Below are positions 31,536 to 45,070 of a stretch of DNA of 64,000 bases, piece after piece; the first letter of the stretch is position 1; each line of letters begins with the position of its first letter. The stretch is from Brachyhypopomus gauderio. Its lineage: Eukaryota > Chordata > Actinopteri > Gymnotiformes > Hypopomidae. Location of the stretch: the NCBI RefSeq assembly GCF_052324685.1, contig NW_027506904.1:799501-863500 (forward strand), written 5' to 3'. The notes beneath the pieces were generated by a model. The model made no database searches. It was not told where the DNA came from and saw only the letters and a list, made by a program, of their open reading frames with translations. Made by a program: the position numbers and the translations under genes.

Positions 31536-34500
31536 AGATAATCCTGCAGGAATACCTAATGCTCAGGTACTTGTAGGTGCCGACACAGGGGTCAGAGAAG
31601 ACAGAGTTTGTGGCAGGGACCACACAACTGCTCTTGCCTTCACACCTGTGGAGATAAATAGCAGAATTCTAAAAACGGAATGAATCTACAACTTTTTGAA
31701 AAGCTAATTTTTTGCCTCTCCATTTAATATCATTTTTGTATTATCTTTCACTTGTGCTCTTCATTCAGGGACTGAAAAATTGGCACTGTAGTGCAACTAT
31801 TTTTAGATTTCTCTCCTAGAAATCAATAATGTAAAAGTAAAATACTTTGACTTCAGGGTAGACTCACCTATTTGTAACTTCAGCTAATGTGTTGTTTCCA
31901 TAACACTTAGTATTGGAGATTTGACTCCTGGGTCGCCCAGCAGAGCAGGTGGTGGAATCAGTTCTGCCAAAGTTAGCACTGAGGATATCCAAAACACCGG
32001 CTTCTACAAATGAAGCAGTTTAGTACAACAGAAATGTTTACTGTGTCTACTGCACAGAAATCACTTCATATAAGCAGTGCTCAGAGATCACAACTACTGA
32101 ATAAATACTGGGTATATTTGGAAATCATTCTCTCAAGTTTCCTTAAAATGTAAAAATTATGTATCTAATTTCCAGACGTGTGGACTCGAGTCACATGACT
32201 TGGACTCTAGTCCGACTTCAGTCACTAAACTGATGACTTGTGACTTGACTTAGACTTTACCTTTACTCACTTTGAATCGGACTTGAGCTTTAAGACTTGA
32301 AATCCTTATTTTAACATAACATAGAATCACATAACTGGATCATTTTGTATTAATGGTGCTGTAAAGTGTGAACTGCTCAGCTCAGTTTATCCGTAAACTA
32401 CAGGTGAAGTTCTGCAGCCAATCGGAGAAGAGGGGGAGGGGGGTAGCAGCGTTAAATTTGTGCGGAGAGGACAAGCAACATGCTCCCAAAAATGATCCTG
32501 TTCAATTATAAAGATTATGCTGTTGTGAATAAAAGAACTGCAACATGCAAGACATGTGGAATTAGGATAAGAGATGGAGATGCAGCCACTTCAAACTGAC
32601 ATTTGAGGCTGCACAAACAAGAGTAAGTCTCTATGTTTATTTAACAATGCTATAACGGTTAGCTAGCTAGCTGGGATGTGATAACTCAGGGGTCGAAAAT
32701 TAACTGTTACAGGGGTCCACATGAGCAACTTGACTTGTCAGTGGTCCGCATCAACAATAATTCGAAAGCAGGGACCGGGGGGGCGCGGGTGTAGGTGACG
32801 ACGACAATTGCGACGACATCTCACTCAAGCGAACCGAATAGCTCAAACGCCTAGTTAGTCTGACTAACTTAATATACTAATAATCAACTGCATCAATTGT
32901 GTTAAATATTGAAATTACATCTGGTGACTTGACTAGGACTTGAAGTTTAAGACTTGGGACTTGTTACTTGCAACTTAGTGACTTGTTCACATGTCGTAAT
33001 TTCTGACAACTACTTCAACTGTCATGGAGATCAGAAGTGCATCACACCCACCCAGTCACCTCTGGGACAACCAGACACTGGCATTCCCAATAAAACAATC
33101 AGTTTACTTCAGCACATTGAAAAAACCACCTGCTAGAATTGTGTCATTAATTTATGCCCATGTCACTCATACTACATCAACTACACCGAATTCCGGTCAT
33201 GCTTTGCATACAAAAAACTGCTTTTGTTCAAAATCCCTGCATGGTCTTGCTTCTCCGTACTTAACTGGACCCCTCCCTTTGGGCCTGTGAATACGTAGTT
33301 CGCGTTCACATATGTACTTCCTGTGTGGTTGTACATGTTCACACATCTTGTCAGTCTAATGTGTCAGGGCTTAAGAGTTGTGTATATATTGTGAGTCTTG
33401 TCCTGTGCTAGTCTTTGTGAGTATGCTATGCGTTTGCCTTAGGTGTTGTATGTGGTGTTACATGCGCCATATTGGTTATAAGAATAAAGCTACATGTTTA
33501 TGGACCTAGTCCGCATCCTGCCTCATTCCTCGCACCATGACACCTACATTTACTTCTCAAAGTCCAGTTGATTTAAAGGTACATTCTATGCTTAAACATG
33601 CATTAATATTTGACAATCAATTATCTGGATAATTTATCTATTAAGAGATTAATTAATTTCTCTATTATATTTGACTCTCCATTAAATGATATGTAGATTT
33701 GTAAAACTAAATTAAACCTAGACATCATAACACAATTTTCCTTGCTTTATAGTTGGAGTTAGTGGGGCAGTGACAGAACCTTGATTTTATGAGGGGATAC
33801 TAAAAGGAGATTGTACAAACCACATTTCAGTGCAGCATTACTGCCCTCGCAGGTCACACTGGTGTCTGCAGGACACATCACAGCAGATTGTAATCAACCA
33901 GATGTTTCTGTAAGGCATGCTACTGTAGATAATAGTACAGAGGATTAGTTACTGTATGAAGGATTAATTACTTACAAACTGGGAGGCAACGATAGGAGAC
34001 GGTGAGGTATTTGGAAATCCCAATACATGGATCATTGAAGATGGTGTATGAAGCATGTACAGTACAACTGGTTTTCCCATTACACCTGTGAGGTAAAGTG
34101 AGGTGTTACCAAGAGCTCTTAAGAGCACTTGAGCAACACAGCCTCAGATCAGAAAAACAATAAAAAAAAAAACACATTACTCTGCAGCCACAAGAGAGAG
34201 TGTGTTGGAAGCATAGCAGTTGGTGTTAGCCAGGATGAAACTGGGCAGCCCAGTTGAGCAGGTTGTAGAATCTGTGCGCCCGTAGTTAGCATTGATGATG
34301 TCAACCACATCATTCCCTGCACAGACACACAGTGAACAGTTTGGAGCATCGACCATTTTGAAAGTATAATTGATCTGCAGTAGGTTTCTTATGGACGCAC
34401 AAACAATCAGTATTGACCAAATAAAGATGAAGGAGGGTGATCTCACCACAGTCCAATGTGCTGTAGCCATCCTCACATATTACAATGACACCTGGTGGAA

Positions 34501-36394
34501 AGTGACAAAAACTGCATCAGGACCTGGACGTCTACCACCCTGCAGAACTGCAGGATTAAGATGTCACTCCAATAAGTAGGATAATTGTTCAATTAGGACA
34601 ATGCATCAGGCGTGTAAGAATCAGAACTCTGCAGCACAGCAGGTGTTCAAAAGGTTTACAACAATATGGTAGATGTCAAACTTGGCAGACTATATCCGTT
34701 ATACTTACGGCCTTGCATACAGGTGAAAGTTGTGTTGTAGTACTTGAACGTTCCCAAACACGGGTCTGTGCTGCCAAGCTTATCAGTCTTAAACTCACAC
34801 TGTCTAAACCCATTGCACCTGTTTATTACAAAGGATATTAAATGTCAGACGTGTTGGGTGATGGACTCTTACAGCTTGATCACTCTGTATGATGGAACAA
34901 AACTATCCAACATCAAAGGAATAGTAACAGTTTGATTACCAGTCTTTTGTTAGATTCAGATTTGTCTGGGGGTATTCCAATTATTCATCTAATTTTTACC
35001 AAAGTCTCAAACCAGCATTCCATATTTTCAGTAATATTCATAAGAGGTATAGAAAAATAAAATACTTGCTATATGCCATGTATGTTTGTTGTACCTAGCA
35101 GAGATGATGGGAATATTCAAGGTACATGCGGTGTTCTGGGTTTCAGAAGCAGGACGACCAACACTACAAATGCTTTTATCTGTCCGGCCATATATTGCAG
35201 ACGTCACATTTATTACTCCAGTGTCTGAAAGTGTGGATACAAATGTGGAGTTTATTCTCTGCAATGCTGAGAGATTGACTAAATCCTTTAACAGTATGAA
35301 CAGTCACATTATGTCAAAATAATTCATAAATAAAATGCTCATTGTACTGATAAGCAACCGTATTTATGTGTTCTACATTCTTTATAGTTTACATTTACCA
35401 CTGAAAGAGCGTACAAAATCCTATAAATTTCTAGAAGTTAACATTGAAGTCCTTACATAAAAAAAATGTATATGGTTCAGTTTGTTGCTGAGAATAACTT
35501 ACCACAGCCGAGGTGCTGGACACTACCATAACAGGTTATTTCATTTTCTGAAAGAACCAACAACGATAGACATGTACATTAATAAATGACACGGTAGGCC
35601 CGTCCACCACCTCAGGGGAGATGCCCACTCCTACACACTCCAGCTCCTGTACACCCTGTAGTCACCCTCCTCCTGATCATACACACCCGTAACCTCATCA
35701 TCGCCTCCTCATTCCAGACAAGGATTGTGACTGTCGCGTGTTTTGCGCCTCTAGTAGTTATTTAGCGCCTTTTCCTTTCATTATAGTGTTGTGCTGTTCA
35801 TGCCTCTTATGTGAATATGGACATTAAAGAACACAGCCCAACCCTCACATCCTGCTGTTTCTGCCACTTCAGCACAATAAAACTGTTAGAATTGTTAAGA
35901 CAGACTAAAACCCTGCCATGATGGTTTCTATTTTCTTATTTTTTATATAATATATGCACATATATGCACTCATCTGATAATGTGCAGAAATTCATTGATG
36001 CAAACAAAGCATTGGTGCTTATTTTTTACCTGCATAAACAAGCAAGCCAGGAGCCATCAGCACTGACAAAAGAGAAAGACAAACAGGCAGTCCTTAAACC
36101 TCTACAAATCAGTCCTTAAACCTCTACAAATCAGTCCTTAAACCTCTACAAATCAGTCCTTAAACCTCTACAAATCAGTCCTTGCATTCAATGCAAATCA
36201 GTGTTTTACTTGGACCAACAGATCATCCTTGGAGTCCTGCATTGTTTGCTGGAGGACGTCCTGCACTAAAATGTGCAAATAAATTTCAGCTTGGTTCTGA
36301 TTACCGTTTCTCTTGTTGAGATGCAAGGGAAAAGGTTGAGCATCATACATGGTTAAAACTTACAAGAGAGTAGAGTGAGCTTCAGGACGAACAT
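31536..36394 (-). CDS. Rhamnose-binding lectin (three SUEL domains), copy B
   Basis: Second tandem lectin. Exons: 36394-36364, 36062-36030, 35547-35503, 35224-35095, 34818-34709, 34491-34447, 34316-34181, 34085-33976, 33865-33821, 32003-31868 and 31645-31536, identical in length to copy A and all with consensus borders. The signal peptide and all three YGR/DPC/KYL-type motif sets are present. The only amino-acid change from A that I found is Leu to Ile just before YGR in domain 1. No frameshift or internal stop is seen, so it looks functional. The terminal stop is again likely formed across the last intron, with an acceptor at 30672. TATA box at 36463-36470. Intron 9 carries the same hAT and LTR-like relics as A. 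Confidence 0.93.
32173..32995. mobile_element. Non-autonomous hAT in lectin B intron 9
   Basis: Same element as at 11191 in A. The right end is better kept: GTTCACATGTC followed by GTAATTTC (32996-33003). It is therefore the best copy for defining this family here. Confidence 0.75.
33286..33542 (+). repeat. Possible old solo LTR in lectin B intron 9
   Basis: Paralogue of 12271-12524. It retains AATAAAGC near its 3' end, consistent with a poly(A) signal of an LTR. No target duplication found. Confidence 0.4.
36089..36181. repeat. 22-bp tandem repeat in lectin B intron 1
   Basis: Four copies of CAGTCCTTAAACCTCTACAAAT, one more than A or C. Confidence 0.9.
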
Positions 36395-36462
36395 TGTTCT
36401 GGGCTGGTGGTGTCAGAGATGCAAGTGAATATCCACGTGTTGAATCCACTGGAGCCGAGCAG

Positions 36463-36470
36463 TATTTATA
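36463..36470 (-). promoter_or_regulatory. TATA box of lectin B
   Basis: TATAAATA on the minus strand, 69 bases upstream of the start codon at 36394, as in copy A. Confidence 0.75.
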
Positions 36471-39400
36471 TGCTGTAAATCAGAAAACATTTGGTAATTA
36501 ACAAAGATTATTGTGGCATTGTTTTCTGTTCCAGGACATTGTGTAAATGTGGTATGGGTACAGTGCTGCATTTATTCTATTACATTATAGCAGACTGTTG
36601 ACTCACTTGTTTTATTGTACAACCCTGTTTCTAACTAATAAGCCTGTTGTCATAATCCATCAGGTACTCTGACCTAGGGACACAGGCAGTGCTACACATA
36701 CACCAACATGGACTGCACCTGTAAAGCTCCCAATCTCCAGATTATGCTCCAAGTGTGCTAGCTCACCACTTAATTATGTTGTACATTGATTAGCAAATTC
36801 AGCTAAAATACAGCTAATAGGAAAATTACATTTTTGGTGCACTGGGTCCCATCTGTGGACACTTTGCATGAATTGTATTCAAAGATGAAGGAATTGCATA
36901 CAGCAAATGCAGACATTGTGAATGCATGTTGGAGAAAATGCTGGACTGTTCATGAGAATGAAAAAGTGGTGCATAAATGGGATGAATTCAAAAGGCAAGA
37001 ACAGCTTATGAAATTAACAGAATGAGCAAACTGGTTAATTTTCCTGCTTTTGAGCTGACAACACGTAATTCCTGAAGGTATAGTCTGAAATGAAGTTCAG
37101 TGTGTGCTCAAATAGCCTGTTCTTTCAGGAGAAATTGATCTGGACACTTAAATTTGGCAATAGAGTTTCCTTACTCTCCAGCAGATCAATCAAGATTAAC
37201 CTGGCCTCATCACATATGCCACATTGCCATAAAATCTTTGTTTAGTGCTGCAAGAAATCAGAAAAAATAGTTTGTAACTATTCTTGAATTGATATAAACT
37301 GTTCAAATTTTGTTCCTCTCTACATCATATCTACAAGTACTTGTTGAGCAGCATTTGAACCATCTGAGAGACTGTTTTCCAGTTATCAAGATAACTACAA
37401 AACATTACTCAACTGACATTCATCCCAGATTTTTAAAAAGGTGTGTCACCATGGATGCAGCAGGAGGTGAGGGTAATGCAGTTACATTTTAATTGTCCAT
37501 TAAAACAAACAAAAAAACTCACCAAAAGCAAAACTCACCTGAACCGCTGAGAAACAAAGGTTAGCAATCAGAGCATAATCTAGTCAGGCAAAAAGGTCAA
37601 AACTTCATTCAGGGCTGGTATCAAGAATACTCAGTACAAAATGGCGGGACCTGTGAGGGTTTTAAAGAAGAGGGATCATATGCAGCAGGTGTGCGCAACT
37701 GATGAGGGGTGTGTCAATATGTGGGTGATTGAGAGTGAGGGAGTGGCACTGCAGAGGTGTGTCTTTGTGTGGGTGTCTCCCCTGTGCTCGGAGGCCGGCC
37801 TTCCGTGACAAAAGTGTATGTGGATTAAGCTAAAAAAAAGTTTTGTTTTCTTTTTTAGAATAATGGGCATTAAAAATTGAACTTGAAAAATATTTTGTCT
37901 TTGGTAAACACAGTAAAATGTGTAAGTGTTGCCAAAACAGAACAGGAGTAAAGACTCTGTATCAGAAGTAAAGAAAATGACTTACCTGCAAGACATATGC
38001 AGAATCTCAGGCTTATTAATGTAAACTATATATGTGCTTCTAGGTATTACCTTATTAATCACTGGACTGGTATTAGCAGACAAACTCTTGTTCTTCCTCT
38101 ACGTTTGTAACCAAGTGTCTGTGTATGTTGTTGAGTAGTACTGTTCAGAAGTAACGTCAAGTGTCATGTGATATGATACAATGTTCTGTTTTTGTTGATG
38201 AAATCTCAATTTTAATAAAACGTGTAAAAGCTTTAATGTAGTACAGTACCTGTGGAATACATTGGCTCCGCCCCCTGTCAATCATTCATTACCGTAGTTT
38301 TCCCTTCCTCTATGTTCACCTATCCTGGTCCAGTCTTTCTTTTCTTACATGTAATCTGTTTCACCTGTGTCCTGTCTCTACCTTCGTTTGTCAGGTATCT
38401 AGACCTATTGTTTTTTCTCAGTTGCTGTCTGGTTTTTTTTTTTTATGGCGGACCTCCCCGTGTTTCTCCGCTACCCTGAATTTATTTAGGCTGCTATCGC
38501 CTCTCGTCTTGTAGTTTCTGTTCCTGTCATCTTTCTCTCTTTTTCCGTAGTAAACTTGACATTCTCTCGCTCTGGTTATGCTATTCTTGGTGTGTCTAAT
38601 TATCTCTATGCGTGTGTAGTAGTTAGGGTTTTGTGTTCGCTTGTATCAGTTGTTCATTCGTTAAGTAGGCTAAAATGAAATGTGGGTTTCACATGGTTCT
38701 GATTGAACTGAAAGTGGCCCTAATCTAAAAGTCAAAGGTCTGGTGGGCCCTCTTCCTGTCTCTGCTCTAAATATTGAGGCCCCTTTCTCTCATATTTATC
38801 AATATATATGATGTATGCAAATATATAGGAACCTAGTCTTGCATTAACAAACTTGCATATATAGGTGTGGTGACCTAAAGCTCTGGAGAGAAAGATTCAC
38901 ATTGGCCCGAGACCTCTCTCAAGCAAACCTAGGGTGCATGGTTTGATGCTGTTCTTTTTGTACTAAACTTACTAAATGACTAAGACCGTGTCAACAGAGA
39001 CTTCTTCATTAATCACAGCATTGCTACAGAAGAAGACACAAAATGCAAACAAATGTAGAGCAAAGCAAACTCACATGTGGCCAATCACAAAACATCTCAG
39101 AGGTCATTGGGAGGTGCGTCTTTCTGCCATGTTTCCTGTAAGGGTGCGGACCCTGTTTGGTGTGTAAGCAGCACAAAGTGGCTTCTATGCCACTCAGAAA
39201 TGGCACCTTGTGGCAGCTGCCACATAATACGGCACTTAGTTTGGCCAGTGGCATCCAGTGTCCAGAAACGCCACCAACCTCTGCTGACAGGCATCTAAAA
39301 ACTCGTTTAGTTGACTCAGCGTATCGGCCACTCACTTAAATCATCCTGACGTGCCATTTGTTGTATTTGTTGATATGAAGATAGTTCATAACATTTGTTT

Positions 39401-39540
39401 GTAAATTATGTTGGGTGAAAGATACTAGCCAGCAGCCAGCTAGTCAGCTCTAAATTACTACTTCAGAATACTGTTTGACGATAATGTAGATTTTAGATTA
39501 TTGGGTAGGTGAATCTACAGTGGAAGAGAGTTAACAAAAA
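36471..39540. other. Upstream flank of lectin B to unit end
   Basis: Aligns with A but lacks the 478-bp block (site near 38815), the large hAT (site near 38877) and the hAT MITE (site near 39095). It therefore gives clean empty sites for all three. A short open frame at 36834-37025 is not conserved in frame in A. No gene is supported. Confidence 0.75.
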
Positions 39541-42246
39541 CAATCAATCAATCAATCAAAGTTTATTTGTATAGCGCTTTTAACAACTCAAGTTGTCGCA
39601 AAGCAGTTTTACAGGGTTTACAAGGTTAACAATACTATGGGTCCAGAACCCTAATGAGCAAGCCAAAGGCGACAGTGGCGAGGAAAAACTCCCTATGATG
39701 GTGGGGAATAGGAAGAAACCTCGGGAGAACCAAGACTCAAAAGGGAACCCATCCTCCATTGGGCGGCCCGTTAACACACAAATACACAAGTCACACATAA
39801 TTCACACAATCAGACTAGGTAAAAGGTAGAATTGAAAGTTCTGGGTTTTGATATTGTCACTGTAAATGTCTGTTGATGAATGCCAGGCTTTCATTCCGTG
39901 TCGGAGCAGTGATGCTGGTATTGTAGGCTCCGACTGCAGTGTTACTCCCCAGGTGAACCCCGGTATCAGCACATCCACCGGCAGCCAGACCATCCCCCAG
40001 GTGCCTGTATCCAATCGTCTTGGGTAGAGCCATGCAAGAAGATAGATAATACAGACTGAGTGGACATGAATTTAAACCACCGTTGATTTAAATGTACGTA
40101 GCTCACGTGCCAGTGATCAGCATGTTGCTCCGGCAGACTAATCTATAGCAGCATAACTAAAGGGAGGGGTTCAGAGGTGACCACAGGCATGAGGGCTCAC
40201 TGAGACATTGCTTTCCAGTCAAGTCATAGTCACAAATAGAGTGATGCCAAGACACAGCTGGATGACAGCATCAACATCTCAGATCACCAGAAATCTCAAC
40301 GTCTGGGGGCCCCCAAGCCCCTACACCTTACAAGGGGAATTTTAGCTGAAGGCTTGACTAAACAGGTGAGTCTTAAGTCTAGATTTAAAGATTGGAACTG
40401 TGTCAGAGTCTCGGATTGGAGCTGGAAGGCTATTCCATAATTGAGGGGCTTTAAAAGAGAAAGCTCTGCCTCCGGCTGTAGTTTTACTAATTTTTGGAAC
40501 TACGAGAAATCCAGCATTTTGGGAGCGCAAAGGGCGAGATGGGTTGTAGTAATCAATGAGTTCACTCAGATATTGTGGGGCAAGACCATTTAACGCCTTA
40601 TAGGTTAACAGGAGAACTTTAAATTCAATGCGATATTTAATCGGCAGCCAGTGTAGTGCGGCGAGAGTGGGACTAATATGATCGAATTTCCTAGCCTTGG
40701 TTAGGACTCTAGCTGCGGCATTTTGTACAAGTTGTAGCTTCTTTATGGACTGTTTAGAGCATCCAATTAGAAGACTATTACAGTAGTCCAATCTCGACGA
40801 GACAAAAGCATGAACTAGCTTCTCTGCATCAGCTAATGAAAGTAAGTGTCTCAGCTTGGCAATATTACGTAAATGGAAAAAGGCAGCCTTAGTGACATTG
40901 CATACATGTGTGTCAAATGAAAGATCAGAATCAATAGTGACACCTAAACTTTTTGCAGTAGATTTTGGTGTTACTGAAAAACCATCTAGGGTAAGGGGAA
41001 TATCAGCCCAATTGCTTCTAACAGCTTTAGGCCCAAGAATCAGTACCTCAGTCTTGTCAGAATTTAGTTTAAGAAAATTAGACGCCATCCAGTTTTTAAT
41101 ATCCTGGACGCAGTTCTCAATCTTGAGAGTTGTGGTGGTATCATCTGGATTAGAAGATATATACAACTGAGTATCATCTGCGTAGCAATGGAAGCTAATA
41201 CCATGCCTACGAATGATAGTGCCCAGTGGTAGCATATATAATGAGAATAATATGGGGCCCAGTACAGATCCTTGTGGGACACCATACTTTACTTTAGAAT
41301 GCTCAGAGCATTCGTTATTTACTAGCACAAATTGGTAACGATCTGTCAGGTAGGACCTGAACCAGGAGAGTGCTTGACCTCTTATGCCAATGAGTGTCTC
41401 CAGTCTAATAAGTAGAATATTATGATCAATGGTGTCAAAAGCAGCACTGAGGTCTAGCAGTATGAGAAACGAAATGTGTCCTTTATCAGAGGATATTAAG
41501 AGATCATTCAGTACTTTAGTTAGTGCTGTTTCAGTGCTGTGATGAGCTCTAAATCCAGACTGAAATAACTCTAAGACATGTTCTGTCTGTAAGAAGGAAG
41601 AGAGTTGTGAAGAAACTACTTTCTCTAAAATTTTGGATATGAATGACAGATTAGAAATTGGCCTATAGTTGGACAGTTCTTGTGGGTTAAGTCCAGGTTT
41701 TTTAATTAGCGGCTTGATGACTGCAAGTTTAAATGAACTGGGAACGTAGCCCAGGCTCAGAGAATAATTTATTATAGTAAGCAACGGTTCTACATTGCTG
41801 TGCAGTAATTCTTTAAGTAGTTGGGTTGGTACAGCATCTAGTATGCATGTGGAGGGTTTAGCAGATTTCACCAGTGAAATAAGCTCCTCACGACCAATTG
41901 GGGAGAAGGACTCTAACAGGGCATCAGAGCTGACCAGACAGCTGTCAAGGTGCATTGGCATGTTGACAGGCTCTGAGATAGCACTACTAATGTTTTCCCT
42001 AATTTTATCAATCTTATCATTAAAGAATTTCATAAAATTGTTACTGCTACACTCTAGTGGAATAAGAGAATTGTTTTGTTCATGACTCCTCGTAAGGCTG
42101 GAAACAGTTTTAAAAAGGAGTCCTGAATTGTTTTCATGTTTTTCTATTAAGGCCGATAAGTATAAGGACTTTGCCATATGGAGGGCATGCTTATATTCAA
42201 TAAGGCTGCTTTTCCATGATAGTCTATACACTTCTAACTTCATATT
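39541..42246 (-). mobile_element. L2-clade LINE, 5'-truncated, unit B/C junction
   Basis: A minus-strand LINE. The 3' end lies at about 39541 with a (CAAT)n tail, then a 3'UTR with GAGCAAGCCAAAGGCGACAG. It carries one long reverse transcriptase frame, and the 5' break is at about 42246, just upstream of the frame's first ATG. The empty site is seen at 22190-22215. The short target duplication cannot be fixed with certainty. The apurinic endonuclease part is missing. Confidence 0.88.
40342..42243 (-). CDS. L2-clade reverse transcriptase, open 633 codons
   Basis: An uninterrupted frame for the reverse transcriptase of an L2-type LINE. Visible blocks: LGYVPSSFKLAVIKPLIKKP, SNYRPISNLSFISKILEKVV, FQSGFRAHHSTETAL, LILLDLSAAFDTIDH with the first catalytic aspartate, KYGVPQGSVLGPILFSLYML, the catalytic HCYADDTQLYIS, and NWMASNFLKLNSDKTEVL. 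The C-terminal domain ends with the typical AARVLTKARKFDHI, LHWLPIKYRIEFKVLLLTYK and RAFSFKAPQLWNSLP series. The N-terminal endonuclease was lost by 5' truncation, so this copy cannot retrotranspose alone. The long intact frame suggests a fairly recent insertion. Confidence 0.93.
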   Translation of the reverse strand: MKLEVYRLSWKSSLIEYKHALHMAKSLYLSALIEKHENNSGLLFKTVSSLTRSHEQNNSLIPLECSSNNFMKFFNDKIDKIRENISSAISEPVNMPMHLDSCLVSSDALLESFSPIGREELISLVKSAKPSTCILDAVPTQLLKELLHSNVEPLLTIINYSLSLGYVPSSFKLAVIKPLIKKPGLNPQELSNYRPISNLSFISKILEKVVSSQLSSFLQTEHVLELFQSGFRAHHSTETALTKVLNDLLISSDKGHISFLILLDLSAAFDTIDHNILLIRLETLIGIRGQALSWFRSYLTDRYQFVLVNNECSEHSKVKYGVPQGSVLGPILFSLYMLPLGTIIRRHGISFHCYADDTQLYISSNPDDTTTTLKIENCVQDIKNWMASNFLKLNSDKTEVLILGPKAVRSNWADIPLTLDGFSVTPKSTAKSLGVTIDSDLSFDTHVCNVTKAAFFHLRNIAKLRHLLSLADAEKLVHAFVSSRLDYCNSLLIGCSKQSIKKLQLVQNAAARVLTKARKFDHISPTLAALHWLPIKYRIEFKVLLLTYKALNGLAPQYLSELIDYYNPSRPLRSQNAGFLVVPKISKTTAGGRAFSFKAPQLWNSLPAPIRDSDTVPIFKSRLKTHLFSQAFS

Positions 42247-43757
42247 ACACTGTACAATTTAAAGGATTTATTATTGTAGACCATTTTTTATCAGTGAAAG
42301 CTCATCCACGCCATCAGTATAATTAAATCCACTGCGGACAAGTGGCACCGAATTTGTAGGATTTGTGCAATTTTATAACTTTTTTATAACTTTCATTTGT
42401 TAATTGTGTGTTAGGCTAGTTAGAGCTTGGACATAATAAAAGTAGCTTTGTAATGGTTTCAATTATTAGCCTAGCTATTTTGCTTAGCCTGTAACCAGTA
42501 GTGAGGAAATCAAACAAGAACGTGGAGAAAAATCTGGTGACAATCAACACTGAATTAAAAGCTGCTGTATTAACCACCGAGTGGCTCCTGCAGTGGATCA
42601 GCATTAAATTCAACTGCCCTTCAATTCACATTCCTTGGGCACATGGACAGAGGTTTTAATTCAGATTAACTCAAATATTTTGGCACAAAATCTATTCCGA
42701 ATTTATTTATATAGCGCTTTTTACAACAGTTGTCACAAAGCAGCTTTAAAAGTGTCTGAGTCCAAGCACCCAGTGAGCAAGCCAAGGGCGACAGTGGCAA
42801 GAAAAAACATGAGCATGAGGAAGAAACCTTGAGAGGAATCAAAACTCAGGGGGCAACCCATCCTCTGGCAGACGCCGGTCACCATGACAACAATTAGAGA
42901 GATACATAAACAAAGAGTGATAAATAATTCTCATCTTTGTGTGTATTTATATACATGTGTTCTCTATGTAATTATTATTCAGTCCTAAACTTGTTGATGG
43001 TCAATAATAGCCATAGCATGGCGGAGATATAGCCATAGCAGGGGGAGATTCCAGGCTGGTGAGAGGGGCCAGGGCAGTGGATGGATCCTTCATCCACAGC
43101 TGGTTAGGCAAGAGGTGGCTGGCCCAGGATATCAAGAAAGGCTCATCTTTCCTTGTCTCAGTAATTCTCGTGTAGGAGGGCAGACATTTGGAAAAAGTTA
43201 AGAGGGAAAATTAGCTCTGTACCTGATTATATGCTGGACAGAGGAAAGTGAAACTTTTCTGAAGTCTGGCAGCCACTCCGGCATTAAATTACTACAGCCT
43301 AGCTAAAAGCGCAGAACCAGAAGGTAACAGTGAGGTACTTCACCTCTAGAAATTCCTTCCCTGTGCTGCCAAACTAGAGCTTCTCTTGACTACCACTGAC
43401 TGTGGTCTCTTGATTTGGAGCTGTTCTCCAAGCTCATAGAAAGGACAGAAAGGTGGACTTTGCTTAGACTGAACAAGATTTTAGAGCCTTACATTAATGT
43501 TGTCATCATCATCTCTGCTTAGTCCTCTTCAGAGCCATAATGGAACTTGGGTAAGCAGAGAAGTCTAGTGGTCCCAGTCGTCAGCCACTTCTTGCATCTT
43601 CTTCTGGAAAATTCTAAACCTTCCAGATAGTAAAACCCCCAGATAGTAACCCATCCAAATAGTAAAACCCCCAGATACGAAACCCTCCAGATAGTCCTGA
43701 GTCTATTCCGTGGCCTGTGCCAAGTTGTCTGGTATACCTCCAGCACTAGAGAATAAT
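42247..43757. other. Start of unit C, conserved non-coding block
   Basis: Continues the unit junction sequence, the L2 tail fragment (about 42695-42890) and the conserved block. It contains about 150 bases (near 42341-42485) absent from B. No gene is seen. At 43757 the block is interrupted by a large DNA transposon and resumes at 50002. Confidence 0.75.
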
Positions 43758-44942
43758 CCCAGCTGGCACACGACCGACCTTCAATGTTGAAATGTGAAAT
43801 ATGGTTGAAATACTGTCTGTTGTTGTTTCAACATTGAAACAACATTTAATGTTAAATTATTGTGCAAACGTTGAACTATTAATGCTGAATCAACGTAATA
43901 TCTTCAACCTGCCTTTGTATTACCATTTCAAGTTCAAAAAACACAATACAATAAAAAAAAGTACAAACAACTGGATGAGGGTTTTGAAAAAAGGTATTAA
44001 TTATTGTTGTTATTATTATTATTATTATTAGTAATAATAATAATATAATTTTTATTTATTTATTAATTCGTCCAAAAACGTAGTCAAAAACAGGCAGGTA
44101 TTAACCAAGAAGACAACATCAGGCAATGAAACAGTTTGAAATGTTTTGAGGCAGAAACAAAACTTCGCAATGACAAATCAACAAGTTTAAATAGTGCAGG
44201 AGACAGTATTGGACATCAGGCAGAGCCACTGTGAGTCTTGTGTGATGACTCGAGGGATTCTGTCAGTGTCGTCAGTGATGCAGGCGGAGGTCGTGAAATG
44301 TAAAGGTATGTATGTCCTTTTTATTCTTTCTTCTTACATAATATGCACGGTATTATAGCGTATCATATATAGGGTGACCAAATGTCCGTATTTCCCGGGA
44401 CATGTCCGTATTTCACGTCCTGTCCCGGGCGTCCCGGGATATTTTTTAAAACTGTGGAAATGTCCTGGTTTTAAAATTACGTTAATCGGGCCATCAATTC
44501 TACAGGCACTAGGACCCTGAGCACGGCGCTGTATGACACGGAATCCCTGAGCCTCATCAGTTGAGCCTCATCATACTCAACTGGCGGAGAACCAACAACT
44601 TACGTTCGCCAACGTACGTTCCTGGGAGAGTTTGACATTTTTGCTCACTTGGCATCTTGTAAAGTTAGGTTACGTTAAGTAAAGTCAAAGTTTAGTCAAT
44701 ACCTGAGGAGCATAATATTATTAATTACACATAGAGTTACTAAAACAGGCGACCCCAGTAACGCTAGCTGGTTAGCTTTCCTGGCTAGGTGTTGTGAGGA
44801 TGCCTGACTAGCTAGCATGAGCAATTAGAAATGAGTGGATGAAAATTCAATATTTTTACAAGTTTAGATGTTCGTTCATTAAAAATTGTTGGCACTGTAT
44901 ACAGAATGTACGATATTTATGATGTTTGTTTTTCCTCTTTAG

Positions 44943-45070
44943 ACACTGTTCTCAGCACACACAAAATCATACAACAGGAGGCAATGGACACGATGGCTAA
45001 ACACCTCAAGTATGCACTGGAGAGGTTGGTTCTCGGAGAAGAAATTTACAGAGAGAATAAAAAAAATTAA
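44943..45070 (+). pseudogene. Candidate accessory-protein last exon of the outer transposon
   Basis: After an AG acceptor the sequence reads LSTHKIIQQEAMDTMAKHLK, then YALERLVLGEEIYRENKKN and a stop. A charged helical tail of this type ends many fish DNA-transposon accessory proteins. No matching upstream exon was identified, so the assignment is weak. Confidence 0.35.

Noticed and set aside
36834..37025. Frame starting MVHWVPSVDTLHEL, present in B and C
   Set aside because: In A and between B and C it is broken by one- and two-base indels, with no splice or domain support.
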